Shown here: in pieces, positions 1-9,328 of the stretch
How positions within the stretch are numbered: the first letter of the stretch is position 1
Layout of the letters: every line of letters starts with the position of its first letter
From: Magnetococcus sp. PR-3
GTDB lineage: Bacteria; Pseudomonadota; Magnetococcia; Magnetococcales; Magnetococcaceae
Direction: 5' to 3'
Assembly: GCF_036689865.1 (NCBI RefSeq)
Contig: NZ_JBAHUQ010000018.1
Location: forward strand, 1 to 64,000
DNA length: 64,000 bases
Made by a program: the position numbers and the translations under genes
Notes under the pieces: model-generated
Told to the model about the DNA's origin: nothing
Databases searched by the model: none
Seen by the model: only the letters and a program-made list of their open reading frames with translations

Positions 1-3000
1 CTGAAAGATAACGCCTCTGCACTGGGTGCCAACACCAACAGCTACGTAACCGGTTCTTACGATGTGTCGGTTACTGACGCAGGCACCATGGCAGAGCTCT
101 CGGCCATTGAGACGGCTACCAGCGGAACAGTGACCTACGGTCTGGGTATTAAGGACAACTCTTCTGCACTGGGTGCCAACACCAACAGCTATGTGACAGG
201 CGCTTATGATGTGTCGGTCACTGATATGGCAACGGTTGCCGCATTGTCAGCCATTGATGTTGCAACGACCGGTACCATTACCTACACCCTGGGTCTGAAA
301 GATCAGGCTTCAGCGCTAGCCGCAAACACCAACAGCTTCGTAACCGGTGCTTACGATGTATCGGTAACGGATGCGGGTACGGTTGCAGAACTCTCCGCCA
401 TTGAATCCGATACAACTGGTACGGTCACGTATGGGGCCGGTCTGAAAGACCAAGCTTCGGCTCTGGCCGCCAATACCAACAGCTACGTAACCGGTGCTTA
501 CGATGTATCGGTTACGGATGCCGGTACGGTTGCGGAACTCTCAGCGATTGATGCGGTTACAACCGGTACGGTCACCTACGGTCTGGGCGTGAAAGATAAC
601 GCTTCAGCGCTGGCGGCCAATACCAACAGCTACATCACAGGCTCCTATGATGTATCGGTCACGGATGCCGGTACGGTTGCTGAACTCTCCGCCATTGAAA
701 CGGCCACCAGCGGAACGGTGACCTATGGTCTGGGTCTGAAAGATCAGGCTTCAGCCCTTGCGGCCAACACCAACAGCTACGTAACCGGTTCTTACGATGT
801 GTCGGTTACTGACGCAGGCACCATGGCAGAGCTCTCCGCCATTGAGACAGCTACCAGCGGGACGGTAACCTACGGTCTGGGCCTGAAGGATAACGCCTCA
901 GCACTGGGTGCCAACACCAACAGCTATGTGACCGGTGCTTACGATGTGTCGGTCACCGATATGGCAACGGTTGCCGCATTGTCATCCATCGACACCGCAA
1001 CGACCGGTACCATTACCTACACCTTGGGTCTGAAAGATCAGGCCTCAGCCTTGGCCGCCAACACCAACAGCTATGTGACCGGAGCTTACGATGTATCGGT
1101 CACAGATGCGGGTACGGTTGCTGAACTCTCCGCCATTGATGCGGTAACAACCGGTACGGTGACCTACGGCCTGGGTGTGAAGGATCAGGCCTCAGCATTG
1201 GCCGCGAACACCAACAGCTACGTAACCGGAGCTTACGATGTATCGGTCACGGATGCCGGTACGGTTGCAGAACTCTCGGCCATTGAATCCGATACAACCG
1301 GTACGGTCACGTATGGGGCAGGTCTAAAAGACCAAGCTTCAGCGCTGGCGGCCAATACCAACAGCTACATCACAGGCTCCTATGATGTATCGGTCACGGA
1401 TGCCGGTACGGTGGCAGAACTCTCCGCCATTGAGACGGCCACCAGCGGTACGGTGACCTACGGTCTGGGCGTGAAAGATCAGGCTTCTGCACTGGCGGCC
1501 AATACCAACAGCTACATCACAGGTTCTTATGATGTATCGGTCACGGATGCGGGTACGGTTGCAGAGCTCTCCGCCATTGAGACGGCCACCAGCGGTACGG
1601 TGACCTACGGTCTGGGTCTGAAAGATCAGGCTTCAGCATTGGCGGCCAACACCAACAGCTATGTGACCGGTTCTTACGATATCTCGGTTACAGATACAGC
1701 GACGGTTGCAGAGCTCTCGGCCATTGATGTTGCAACGACAGGTACCATCACCTACGGTGCAGGCCTCAAAGACTCCATCTCTGCACTGGTAGCCAACACC
1801 AACAGCTATGTGACAGGTAGCTACGATGTCACGGTAACGGATGTTGCTTCCATCGCTCAGTTGGGTGCTGTTGATGATGATACCTCTGGAACATTGGACT
1901 ACAGCACGGCTGGTATTAAAGATACGGTTGCTAATATCGGTATCGATTCCGGTGGCTATGTGGCTGGTGCCACAGGTGGTACCTCCATCACCGTGAACGA
2001 TACAATTTCCAACTTGGTCACGGACAACGGTTCAGTGGTGACGGGCACACGCAATGTGACGGTTACTGACTCTGCAACCATTGCTCAGTTAACTCAGATT
2101 GATGCCTTTACCGCCGGATCCTTGAAGTACGCAACGGTTGGTGATGCGGCAGCTTCCCTGGTGACCAATACCAACGGTTATGTCAGCGGCTCTGTTGATG
2201 TCACAGTGACTGACGCAGCCAGCATGTCTCAGTTGTCAGCGGTGGATCAGCTCTCTTCCGGTACACTGAGCTACACCAAGATTACGGATGCAGCCGCAAA
2301 CTTGGTGGCCAACACCAACAGCTATGTGACCGGTAGTGTGGATGTGACGGTCAGTGATGTTGCTTCCATGAGTCAGTTGACAGATATTGATGCGGATACC
2401 ACAGGGTCGCTTGTATACACCCAGATCAGTGATACCGCAGCAACGCTGACAACGAACTCTGGCAACTATGTAAACGGTTCGGTCATTGTTACGGTCACGG
2501 ATGCAGCAAGTATCGCTCAATTGACGTCTATTGATGGAGATACGACGGGATCCATGATCTATACCGCCGCTGGTGTGAAAGATAGCGCGGCTAACTTGGA
2601 GACCAATACCAACAGCTACGTGACGGGTTCTTACGATGTGTCGGTAACCGATACAGCAACCATGGCCCAGCTCTCTGCCATTGATCTTGATACGTCGGGG
2701 ACCATCACCTACGGTGCGGGTGTGAAAGACAATGTGTCTGCTCTGACAGCCAATACCAACAGCTATGTGACCGGTTCTTACGATGTGTCGGTAACCGATA
2801 CAGCAACGGTTGCTGAGCTCTCTGCCATCGATATCCTCACGAGCGGTACCATCACTTACGGTACAGGTCTGAAGGATAATGTGTCGGCACTGACGGCCAA
2901 CACCAACAGCTATGTGACCGGCACTTACGATGTCTCGGTAACCGATGTGGTTACCATGGCAGAGTTGTCCGCCATTGATGCCGATACCAGCGGTACCATT

Positions 3001-3150
3001 ACTTACGGTGTGGGTGTTAAGGATACGGCTTCTGCTCTGGCCGCTAACACCAACAGCTATGTGACGGGCTCCTACGATGTATCGGTGACCGATGCAGCAA
3101 CAGTTGCTGAGTTAACAGCGATTGATGCTGATACCAGTGGTACCATTACG
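1..3150 (+). repeat. Tandem 147-bp (49-aa) coding repeats with a 735-bp superrepeat
   Basis: Units begin at 67, 214 and so on every 147 bp through unit 12 (1684); later units (to about 3150) are more diverged and some differ in length. Units 1-5 and 6-10 form a five-unit superrepeat of 735 bp: the AGTM unit starts at 67 and again at 802, and each is followed by a MATVAAL unit. In the second block the third and fourth unit types are swapped. The DNA is nearly identical in places, pointing to recent duplication or recombination within the gene. Confidence 0.9.
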
Positions 3151-5358
3151 GTGACCTCGGTTGAAGATTCAGGTAGCGCCATTGCAGGTAGCTTCACTTA
3201 CCTGGATGGTTTGGGTGTGACCTCTGTCGATGCTTCAGATAACGTACTGTCGCTGACGGTAGCACAGGCTACGGATGACACCGTGGTTGTGGCTTCTACA
3301 GATGTGATCACCATTGCAGATACCTCCAGTAACATTGAGGCTGCAACCTTCTCTACCTTGCACTCAAAAGGTGATACGTCGACCACATACATTGATGCCA
3401 GCGATGGCGCTTTGAGTGTGACCAAAGACCAAGCGATCTCGGGTGTCACCTTTACCAATGCTGATACGGTGACCTTGACGGATACCAACACCAACATTGA
3501 GTTGATCTCCAGCTCTGCTGGTACAACGCTGCAAAGCTTGCTGACCAATACCGATGGTAGCGCCAGCATGTATGTAGATAACATCAGCTCATCTTCAGCC
3601 TTGTCGCTCTACGATGCTGACGTAACCGGTAAGACTGTAGACTTTACAGGTACTGGGGATGTCACCATTAACATGGATGACGACAGCACCAGCATCGACT
3701 TTGACTCCTTCACTTCAAGTGGTGGTGGTAGTCTGATCCTGGGTGTTAACAACAGTACCGGTACCCTGACATCCAGTGTCGATCTGTCCGACTTCGATAA
3801 GGTGGCTGCAGCAAGTACCTTGAGTATTGGTTCCAGCCAGGTAACGGCTCAGACACTGGATATGAGCGGTGCTGGTAATGTGACCATTACTTTGGCAACG
3901 GCAGGTGGCTCTGAGAACTTCAGCAACCTCAGCTCTGATGGTAGTGGTACTCTCTCACTGACCATTGGTCAGGCTGGCGACTACTCCTCTGTCACAGGTT
4001 GGGAAGTCTTTAAAACATCGGATGGCACAGGGGTTTCAACCGACTATGCCATTACCGTAAGTGCTTCTTCGCTAAGCGGTCAGACGGTAGCCTTTGCTGG
4101 AACAGGAGCTGTCACGGTAACCGGTGCCAGCAGCAGTAACTACACCTTTGATAACGTGACCCATGGTGGATCGGGTAACCTTATCCTTGAGGTTGTCTCC
4201 ACCACCGCTTCTTACACCGTCACCGGTGGTGCCAACTTTGATCAGGTCCAGATTGGTTCTGGCGGCAGCATCTACACCGGTATTGACAGTGCAAGTGGTC
4301 AGGTGGTCATTAACGGTACAAGTGATGGTGTGACCTCACTGAGTGGTAGCGCTTATGATGACTTTATCGTCAACTACTACACCACTGGTTCGGTCCAGAT
4401 TAATGCCGGTGATGGTGATGATAAGATCTACGGCGGAAGTGGGGCAGATGTCTTCTACCATGACGGTTCCAACGATGGTCTGGATACGCTGATCAACTTT
4501 GGTTCTGGTGACTATCTGAGTGTCGGCAGCGGTAATGCTGGCCAGTGGACACTGGATTCTACCGGTCAGACACTGATTAAGGATGGTAATAGCTCTCTGG
4601 GCTTCACCTTCGATAGTGGTAGTACGCTGAAAGATGCAAGCTACACCTTGAACTTCAGTGGAACGGATACTGTCGATTCCAGTGGTTCGGTTATGACCTT
4701 CGATCTGGATAGTGATGCGGATAACAGTGTGACCGGTACCGACTATGCTGATCTGCTGGTGAACTTCGGTACCGGTAGTACAGATGGCTACACCATGAGT
4801 GGTGGTAGCGGTGCTGACCGCTTGATCGACTACAACGACAATGCCTCTACCTCGCTGACAGGTGGTGGATCTGGTGACTACTTCGTCTTCGATGATGCGG
4901 CTGTGACCTTTGGTAATGTCGACATCATTAAAGACTGGGCTGTGACCGACAAGTTTGTTTGGGATAACGCCAACCTGGTTGCTGGTGGTGACACCGCGGT
5001 TGATAGTGGCGATGGTGATGTCGGCTTGATGGAAGATGGTGAATCTTCCTCAACTGAGATCTACATTCTGTCCACAACCACAGCCGCTGCGGCATCGACC
5101 TCTGAAGATGATATGAAGAGTGCAGCCATTACCGCCATCAACGCAGCCGGTGACGGTACCTTTGATGCGGCGAACTCCAGCGACATGCTTCTGTTCGCTG
5201 TCTACGACACCACCACCACCGACACCCATGTTTGGTTGGCTGATGTGGATGCCGCAGGCGGTGCAAGCAGCACCCAGCTGGATAACGTTGACTTGACCCT
5301 GGTGGCGACATTGGAAGATGCCAATATCACCAACTCGGGCTGGATGAACTTCGCCTAA
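1..5358 (+). CDS. Giant type I-secreted repeat protein, RTX adhesin-like (5' end missing)
   Basis: The reading frame is open from base 1, so the gene starts upstream of the window; 1785 codons plus stop are visible. About 21 copies of a roughly 49-residue repeat fill the first 1050 residues (consensus elements VTDAGTVAELSAI, GTVTYGLGLKD and ANTNSYVTG). A Ser/Thr/Gly/Asp-rich beta-type region follows, then RTX-like glycine/aspartate motifs (AGDGDDKIYGGSGAD, and later GGSGADRL) and a C-terminal stretch without glycine repeats that would serve as the type I secretion signal. I see no cysteine, which is usual for T1SS substrates. The next two genes encode a T1SS ABC protein and an adaptor, supporting export to the cell surface. 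The role is probably adhesion or a surface layer; the ligand is unknown. The strong hairpin right after the stop separates it transcriptionally from the exporter genes. The family assignment is firm at the level of a secreted repeat protein and uncertain beyond that. Confidence 0.85.
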   Translation: MKDNASALGANTNSYVTGSYDVSVTDAGTMAELSAIETATSGTVTYGLGIKDNSSALGANTNSYVTGAYDVSVTDMATVAALSAIDVATTGTITYTLGLKDQASALAANTNSFVTGAYDVSVTDAGTVAELSAIESDTTGTVTYGAGLKDQASALAANTNSYVTGAYDVSVTDAGTVAELSAIDAVTTGTVTYGLGVKDNASALAANTNSYITGSYDVSVTDAGTVAELSAIETATSGTVTYGLGLKDQASALAANTNSYVTGSYDVSVTDAGTMAELSAIETATSGTVTYGLGLKDNASALGANTNSYVTGAYDVSVTDMATVAALSSIDTATTGTITYTLGLKDQASALAANTNSYVTGAYDVSVTDAGTVAELSAIDAVTTGTVTYGLGVKDQASALAANTNSYVTGAYDVSVTDAGTVAELSAIESDTTGTVTYGAGLKDQASALAANTNSYITGSYDVSVTDAGTVAELSAIETATSGTVTYGLGVKDQASALAANTNSYITGSYDVSVTDAGTVAELSAIETATSGTVTYGLGLKDQASALAANTNSYVTGSYDISVTDTATVAELSAIDVATTGTITYGAGLKDSISALVANTNSYVTGSYDVTVTDVASIAQLGAVDDDTSGTLDYSTAGIKDTVANIGIDSGGYVAGATGGTSITVNDTISNLVTDNGSVVTGTRNVTVTDSATIAQLTQIDAFTAGSLKYATVGDAAASLVTNTNGYVSGSVDVTVTDAASMSQLSAVDQLSSGTLSYTKITDAAANLVANTNSYVTGSVDVTVSDVASMSQLTDIDADTTGSLVYTQISDTAATLTTNSGNYVNGSVIVTVTDAASIAQLTSIDGDTTGSMIYTAAGVKDSAANLETNTNSYVTGSYDVSVTDTATMAQLSAIDLDTSGTITYGAGVKDNVSALTANTNSYVTGSYDVSVTDTATVAELSAIDILTSGTITYGTGLKDNVSALTANTNSYVTGTYDVSVTDVVTMAELSAIDADTSGTITYGVGVKDTASALAANTNSYVTGSYDVSVTDAATVAELTAIDADTSGTITVTSVEDSGSAIAGSFTYLDGLGVTSVDASDNVLSLTVAQATDDTVVVASTDVITIADTSSNIEAATFSTLHSKGDTSTTYIDASDGALSVTKDQAISGVTFTNADTVTLTDTNTNIELISSSAGTTLQSLLTNTDGSASMYVDNISSSSALSLYDADVTGKTVDFTGTGDVTINMDDDSTSIDFDSFTSSGGGSLILGVNNSTGTLTSSVDLSDFDKVAAASTLSIGSSQVTAQTLDMSGAGNVTITLATAGGSENFSNLSSDGSGTLSLTIGQAGDYSSVTGWEVFKTSDGTGVSTDYAITVSASSLSGQTVAFAGTGAVTVTGASSSNYTFDNVTHGGSGNLILEVVSTTASYTVTGGANFDQVQIGSGGSIYTGIDSASGQVVINGTSDGVTSLSGSAYDDFIVNYYTTGSVQINAGDGDDKIYGGSGADVFYHDGSNDGLDTLINFGSGDYLSVGSGNAGQWTLDSTGQTLIKDGNSSLGFTFDSGSTLKDASYTLNFSGTDTVDSSGSVMTFDLDSDADNSVTGTDYADLLVNFGTGSTDGYTMSGGSGADRLIDYNDNASTSLTGGGSGDYFVFDDAAVTFGNVDIIKDWAVTDKFVWDNANLVAGGDTAVDSGDGDVGLMEDGESSSTEIYILSTTTAAAASTSEDDMKSAAITAINAAGDGTFDAANSSDMLLFAVYDTTTTDTHVWLADVDAAGGASSTQLDNVDLTLVATLEDANITNSGWMNFA

Positions 5359-5376
5359 TCCACTCACGCTCCAATC

Positions 5377-5411
5377 AAAAGGCCAACCCTCACGGGTTGG
5401 CCTTTTTTTTT
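5377..5411 (+). terminator. Intrinsic terminator after the repeat protein gene
   Basis: The arms 5377-5389 and 5394-5406 pair perfectly (core GGCCAACCC / GGGTTGGCC) around a 4-nt loop, and the 3' arm runs into a T tract. It lies 19 bases after the stop codon. Confidence 0.93.
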
Positions 5412-6129
5412 GCCGTTTCATTAAAGTGATTGCATTTGCTTAGGTCACCATGGGGTTAAGCCGTTTTAGGGGGCAAAAGGTTGATCTGTAGAGATGTTAT
5501 ATTGGCGCGATAAGGGGGGAAATCTGGTCCAGATTCCATTTTATGGACTGCTTTGTCGGGTGTGGTATCAAAGGTGTGTGTTTGATTAAGTGGGTTGAAT
5601 AGGGTTTGTCCTCTATTGTGCAAATAGATGAAATGAAGAGTAAAGATGCTGTGGTGTCTGTTGGATAGATTGGCTAGGGGCGGGTATCCCTCTTAGATTA
5701 GAGTAGGGTGGTCCGTAGGTGCTTGATCGTTACGGGGAACGGTTTTTTATGTTGATGGGTTGTCAGGGGGTCGATCGGGTTTGTTATTAGAGCGTTGGAC
5801 GTGTTTAGGTGCCAATGGGTTGAAGAGCGTTGTGCGGTGTGATGAATGCTGTGGTGGCCGTTGAATGAAGGTTAAATAGGGTCGGGGTGGGTGTTCCCCC
5901 TTAGGTTTGAGGTTATGTTGCCCCATGCATTTAAAGGCTATTGAGATTACAATGATTTGATTTGTTTGAAGCGTTGAATAACATGATGCAAAGCGCGTAA
6001 GGGAAACTCTTTGGCGTTGCTGGGAACTTATAAGAGTATTGGGTTCTTGTAGATCCCATAAGGGCAGGTAAGCCCCGGATGCTCATACCGTGTGTTTGGA
6101 CCTGATGGGTCAGGAATGAAGGTGCAGTT
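5412..6129. other. Intergenic region upstream of the T1SS genes
   Basis: No convincing gene is seen in these 718 bases. They are T- and G-rich on the + strand and contain an imperfect direct repeat: a segment from about 5646 to 5705 resembles the segment from about 5846 to 5910, offset by 200 bp, sharing ATGCTGTGGTG at the left and a CCCTCTTAG / CCCCCTTAG block at the right. The promoter of the ABC-HlyD operon should lie here, but I cannot name a clear -35/-10 pair. Confidence 0.5.
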
Positions 6130-7956
6130 ATGCAGGAGTTGCTACGTCGTCTGTTACGTCGACCTGTGGTGTTTATGAATCTTTTGTTCGCCTCGTTTAT
6201 GGTGAACTTCTTGGCTTTGGGTGTCACCTTCTATGCTATGAATGTGATGAAGCGGTATACCACCTTTGGTGTGGAGGAGACCCTCTATACCTTGATGGCG
6301 GGTATCGCCATGGTGTTGATCCTGGAAAATGTCTTTCAACGATTACAGATGCGTTTGGCCCGCTCCGTTAGCGCTGCGCCGGATGCTTTTGTGGCCGATT
6401 CGGCTTTTGATGCTGTGGTTAATGCGCAAGCTCAACAGCTGGATGGATTGGACGATGGGGTTAAAATGCAGGTGATGCGGCACCTGGATGATGTGCAAAA
6501 AGCATTTGGTACCCGCATGCTTGTCACAGTATTTGATCTACCTTTCTCTTTTCTCTTTATTGGTGTGCTCTATATTCTGGAACCACGTGCAGGTATTTGG
6601 GTGAGCTGTTTGGCGGTGTTTGTCTTTATCTATGGTTTGATTCATCAGTACCGTATACGTAAACCGACAGAAGCGGTGTCACGTATTAAAAGTTTTGGTA
6701 ACCGGTTAATGGGTAGTGCCGTTGGGGGCTTGGAAGATGTCCGGGCGTTTAACCACCACAATAAATTGATGGATAAGTGGCGGGTTCACCGGGTACTGCG
6801 CCAGCAAGCGATGGCAGAGCATGAAAAGTTTCAAGAAGCAGAAATGCGCCTGACAACCGGTTTAACCATGCTTGCAATGGTGGGGGTCATCACCATTGCC
6901 GCTCATGGGATTTTTGAAGGCACCATGTCCATGGGGATGATGTTGGGTATTAACATTCTTGCCATGCGTTCACTGACACCTGTAATTAAGTTTGCAACCT
7001 CCAGTGGGGAGATTGCTAAAGGGCGTCAAGCGACACTGGAGCTTAACCAGTTACTAAAACTGGCAAGAGAGCCCAAAACAGGCACACGGCTTAATAACTT
7101 TACGGGCCGTGTCGCCTTTAAAGATATGGCTTTTGCATACCCAGGCGGGCAGGGACCTTTGTTTGAGTCGTTGAACCTGGAACTGGTTGCGGGTGACTCT
7201 TTAGTCGTCACGGGCAGTAATGGTGCTGGTAAGTCAACATTGGCCAAGCTGTTGATGGGGATTTACCATCCCATTCGTGGTCATTTGTTAATTGATGGGG
7301 TAGATCTGCGGCAGATGGATCTAAGCTGGTGGCGGACCAACGTTATGTATCTGCCTCAAGAACCCCTATTTATGAATGCATCCATTGCAGATAACCTCTG
7401 TGTTAATAATCCTGAGATTGATGAAGAGGGGTTGGAGCGCATCATCAATATGGTTGAGCTTAGAGAGTTCATTGATCATTCTGAGGCAGGATTACAGACC
7501 CAGATTGTTAACCAGGGTAACCAGCTCTCCTTGGGGATTCGTCGTCGTTTGGCCATTGCACGTGCCCTGGCCAGCCGGGCGAGGGTGACGATCTTTGATG
7601 AACCGACAGAAGGTCTGGACCAAAAAGGGCAGAAGGCGGTTTATCAAATTCTCTCCAGGCTCTCCCAGGAGGGCAGTACCATGATCCTCTTTACCAATGA
7701 CCCCAATATTACTCGTGTGCCCAATGTCCTTCTTAACCTGGATGTCAAACCGATCCCCGAGTTAACGCGCCGGCAAATGCCTAAACCTGCCAAACCGGCA
7801 GAGCCATCCAAAGCAGGTGGTGCGACAGATAAAATATCGGCCACACCATCCATTGTTGCCGGTACGAAACAGACAGCGGCTTCAGGACAAGAGCCCCTGC
7901 TCAGTGCGGAGGGGAATGCCGGTGTGGGCGGTGATGATAAGAAGGGGGGTGAATAA
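6130..7956 (+). CDS. Type I secretion ABC transporter (permease-ATPase), non-canonical NBD
   Basis: This 608-aa inner-membrane ABC exporter half-transporter most likely drives export of the upstream repeat protein. Residues 1-290 hold a hydrophobic transmembrane domain with no peptidase C39 domain. The ATPase follows: Walker A GSNGAGKST near residue 360, a Q-loop (YLPQEP), and Walker B with catalytic Glu (TIFDEPTEGLD). Two key sites deviate. The signature reads LSLGIRRRL instead of LSGGQ, and the H-loop position reads FTNDP, so the switch histidine is apparently Asn. The last 70 residues are a Pro/Ala/Lys/Gly-rich tail not usual for the family. The stop overlaps the ATG of the HlyD gene by one base (TAATG), so the two are translationally coupled. 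The outer-membrane TolC partner is not in the window. Confidence 0.88.
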   Translation: MQELLRRLLRRPVVFMNLLFASFMVNFLALGVTFYAMNVMKRYTTFGVEETLYTLMAGIAMVLILENVFQRLQMRLARSVSAAPDAFVADSAFDAVVNAQAQQLDGLDDGVKMQVMRHLDDVQKAFGTRMLVTVFDLPFSFLFIGVLYILEPRAGIWVSCLAVFVFIYGLIHQYRIRKPTEAVSRIKSFGNRLMGSAVGGLEDVRAFNHHNKLMDKWRVHRVLRQQAMAEHEKFQEAEMRLTTGLTMLAMVGVITIAAHGIFEGTMSMGMMLGINILAMRSLTPVIKFATSSGEIAKGRQATLELNQLLKLAREPKTGTRLNNFTGRVAFKDMAFAYPGGQGPLFESLNLELVAGDSLVVTGSNGAGKSTLAKLLMGIYHPIRGHLLIDGVDLRQMDLSWWRTNVMYLPQEPLFMNASIADNLCVNNPEIDEEGLERIINMVELREFIDHSEAGLQTQIVNQGNQLSLGIRRRLAIARALASRARVTIFDEPTEGLDQKGQKAVYQILSRLSQEGSTMILFTNDPNITRVPNVLLNLDVKPIPELTRRQMPKPAKPAEPSKAGGATDKISATPSIVAGTKQTAASGQEPLLSAEGNAGVGGDDKKGGE

Positions 7957-9287
7957 TGGCTATTCCCAATGATAACCCCTTTTCAGAAGATGAGTTAGAT
8001 CCAAAAAATGCACCAGGAGCGGCTCTTGGTGTGACGGCTTGGCTCTATATTCCTCTGTTTTTCAGCTTTGTTGTTGGAACGGTTGTCTGGTCCTTTTTAG
8101 GCACGTTGGATGTGGTGACCTTTACCACAGGTGAGGTGGTGCCAAGCTCTAGGGTTAAGCATGTTCAGCACCTGGAAGGGGGCATTCTTCGTAAGATCCA
8201 TGTCAAAGAGGGGGAAAATGTTAAAAAAGGCCAGGCCTTGATTGATTTGGAGTCCATTGCGGATGTGTCAGATCTGCAAGAGGTTAATGCTAGGATTGTG
8301 GGCTTGACGTTGGATATTGTTCGCTATGAAGCGGAAGCTCGATTGGCTGACCGGCCTAAGTTTCCGCCAGAGCTTATCAAGGCCCATCCAAAACTGGTTA
8401 AACAGTCAGAGGCACTGTTTAGAGCCCGAACGTCCCGGTTAAAAGGGGAGCAGTCAGAGCTAGAGAATAACTACAAAGAAAATGAGTCTCTACTGACTGA
8501 AATTCGAGCCCGTCTGCGTAATAACCGGCAACGTATGAAGTTGCTGAGTGAACAGGTTAAAATTAGTGAAACCTTGTTGAAGGATGAGCTAACCAGCCGT
8601 TTGGACCATTTGGCCTTGCTCAAAGAGGACCGTACGTTACAGTCCACCATTGATGAAGATGTTGCTGGTATTAATGGTCAAAAATCCAAGCTTAGACAGA
8701 TTGCCGGACGTAATAAAACCTTGGCCAATATCTTTGTGGAAAATGCCAAAACCGAAGCGGACCAGGCACGTCAAAGTCTCTCTGAGTTAAAACACCGTAT
8801 GCGTAAGCTTGATGACCGTGCTGCACGGACGGTCTTGCGTGCCCCTGCTAACGGTATTGTAAAAGCGATTTTGAATAATACCGTGGGCGGCGTCGTTCGT
8901 GCGGGTGAAACGGTGATGGATATTGTGCCCATGGATGATCGACTGATCGTTGAGGGGCACCTATCGCCCGGAGACATTGGTCATGTTCAGGTGGGTCAGC
9001 AGGGGTATATTACCTTGGCCAGCCGGGAGGGGATCCGCTATGGACGTTTGGATGCGGAGGTAGTGCATATTAGTGCCGATACCTTTACTGATAAAAGCAC
9101 CCAAGAGACCTACTATAAAGTCCGGCTAGAAACAGCAGGCAGTGTCTTTGAAAATGGTCAATATCGCTATGAACTCTACCCTGGTGTAGAGGTGATGACG
9201 GCGATCCGCACCAGTAAACGCCGGGTTGTCGACTATTTCCTCGAGCCGCTTATGTTGGCTCAGGGTCGTGCCTTACGTGAACGATGA
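7956..9287 (+). CDS. HlyD-family periplasmic adaptor of type I secretion
   Basis: This 443-aa membrane fusion protein links the inner-membrane ABC protein to an outer-membrane channel. It has a short cytoplasmic N-terminus, one transmembrane segment at about residues 27-50, then the first lipoyl half (VQHLEGGILRKIHVKEG), a long charged coiled-coil region at about 100-280, and the second lipoyl half with RAPANGIVK, followed by a beta-barrel domain. Length and order match HlyD/PrtE/LapC-type adaptors. It begins on the overlapping TAATG of the ABC gene with a GGGGGG-type ribosome site just upstream. It belongs to the same operon as the ABC gene and probably serves the repeat protein encoded upstream. 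Confidence 0.92.
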   Translation: MAIPNDNPFSEDELDPKNAPGAALGVTAWLYIPLFFSFVVGTVVWSFLGTLDVVTFTTGEVVPSSRVKHVQHLEGGILRKIHVKEGENVKKGQALIDLESIADVSDLQEVNARIVGLTLDIVRYEAEARLADRPKFPPELIKAHPKLVKQSEALFRARTSRLKGEQSELENNYKENESLLTEIRARLRNNRQRMKLLSEQVKISETLLKDELTSRLDHLALLKEDRTLQSTIDEDVAGINGQKSKLRQIAGRNKTLANIFVENAKTEADQARQSLSELKHRMRKLDDRAARTVLRAPANGIVKAILNNTVGGVVRAGETVMDIVPMDDRLIVEGHLSPGDIGHVQVGQQGYITLASREGIRYGRLDAEVVHISADTFTDKSTQETYYKVRLETAGSVFENGQYRYELYPGVEVMTAIRTSKRRVVDYFLEPLMLAQGRALRER

Positions 9288-9328
9288 CCCTCTCTGTTCT
9301 TCTTCACTGTTAAGGTGGCTGTGGCGCT

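Noticed and set aside
2236-2520. 94-aa antisense frame within the repeat protein gene
   Set aside because: It arises from the periodic codon pattern of the repeats.
1-3150. CRISPR-like periodicity
   Set aside because: The 147-bp repeats are in frame, coding and without unique spacers.
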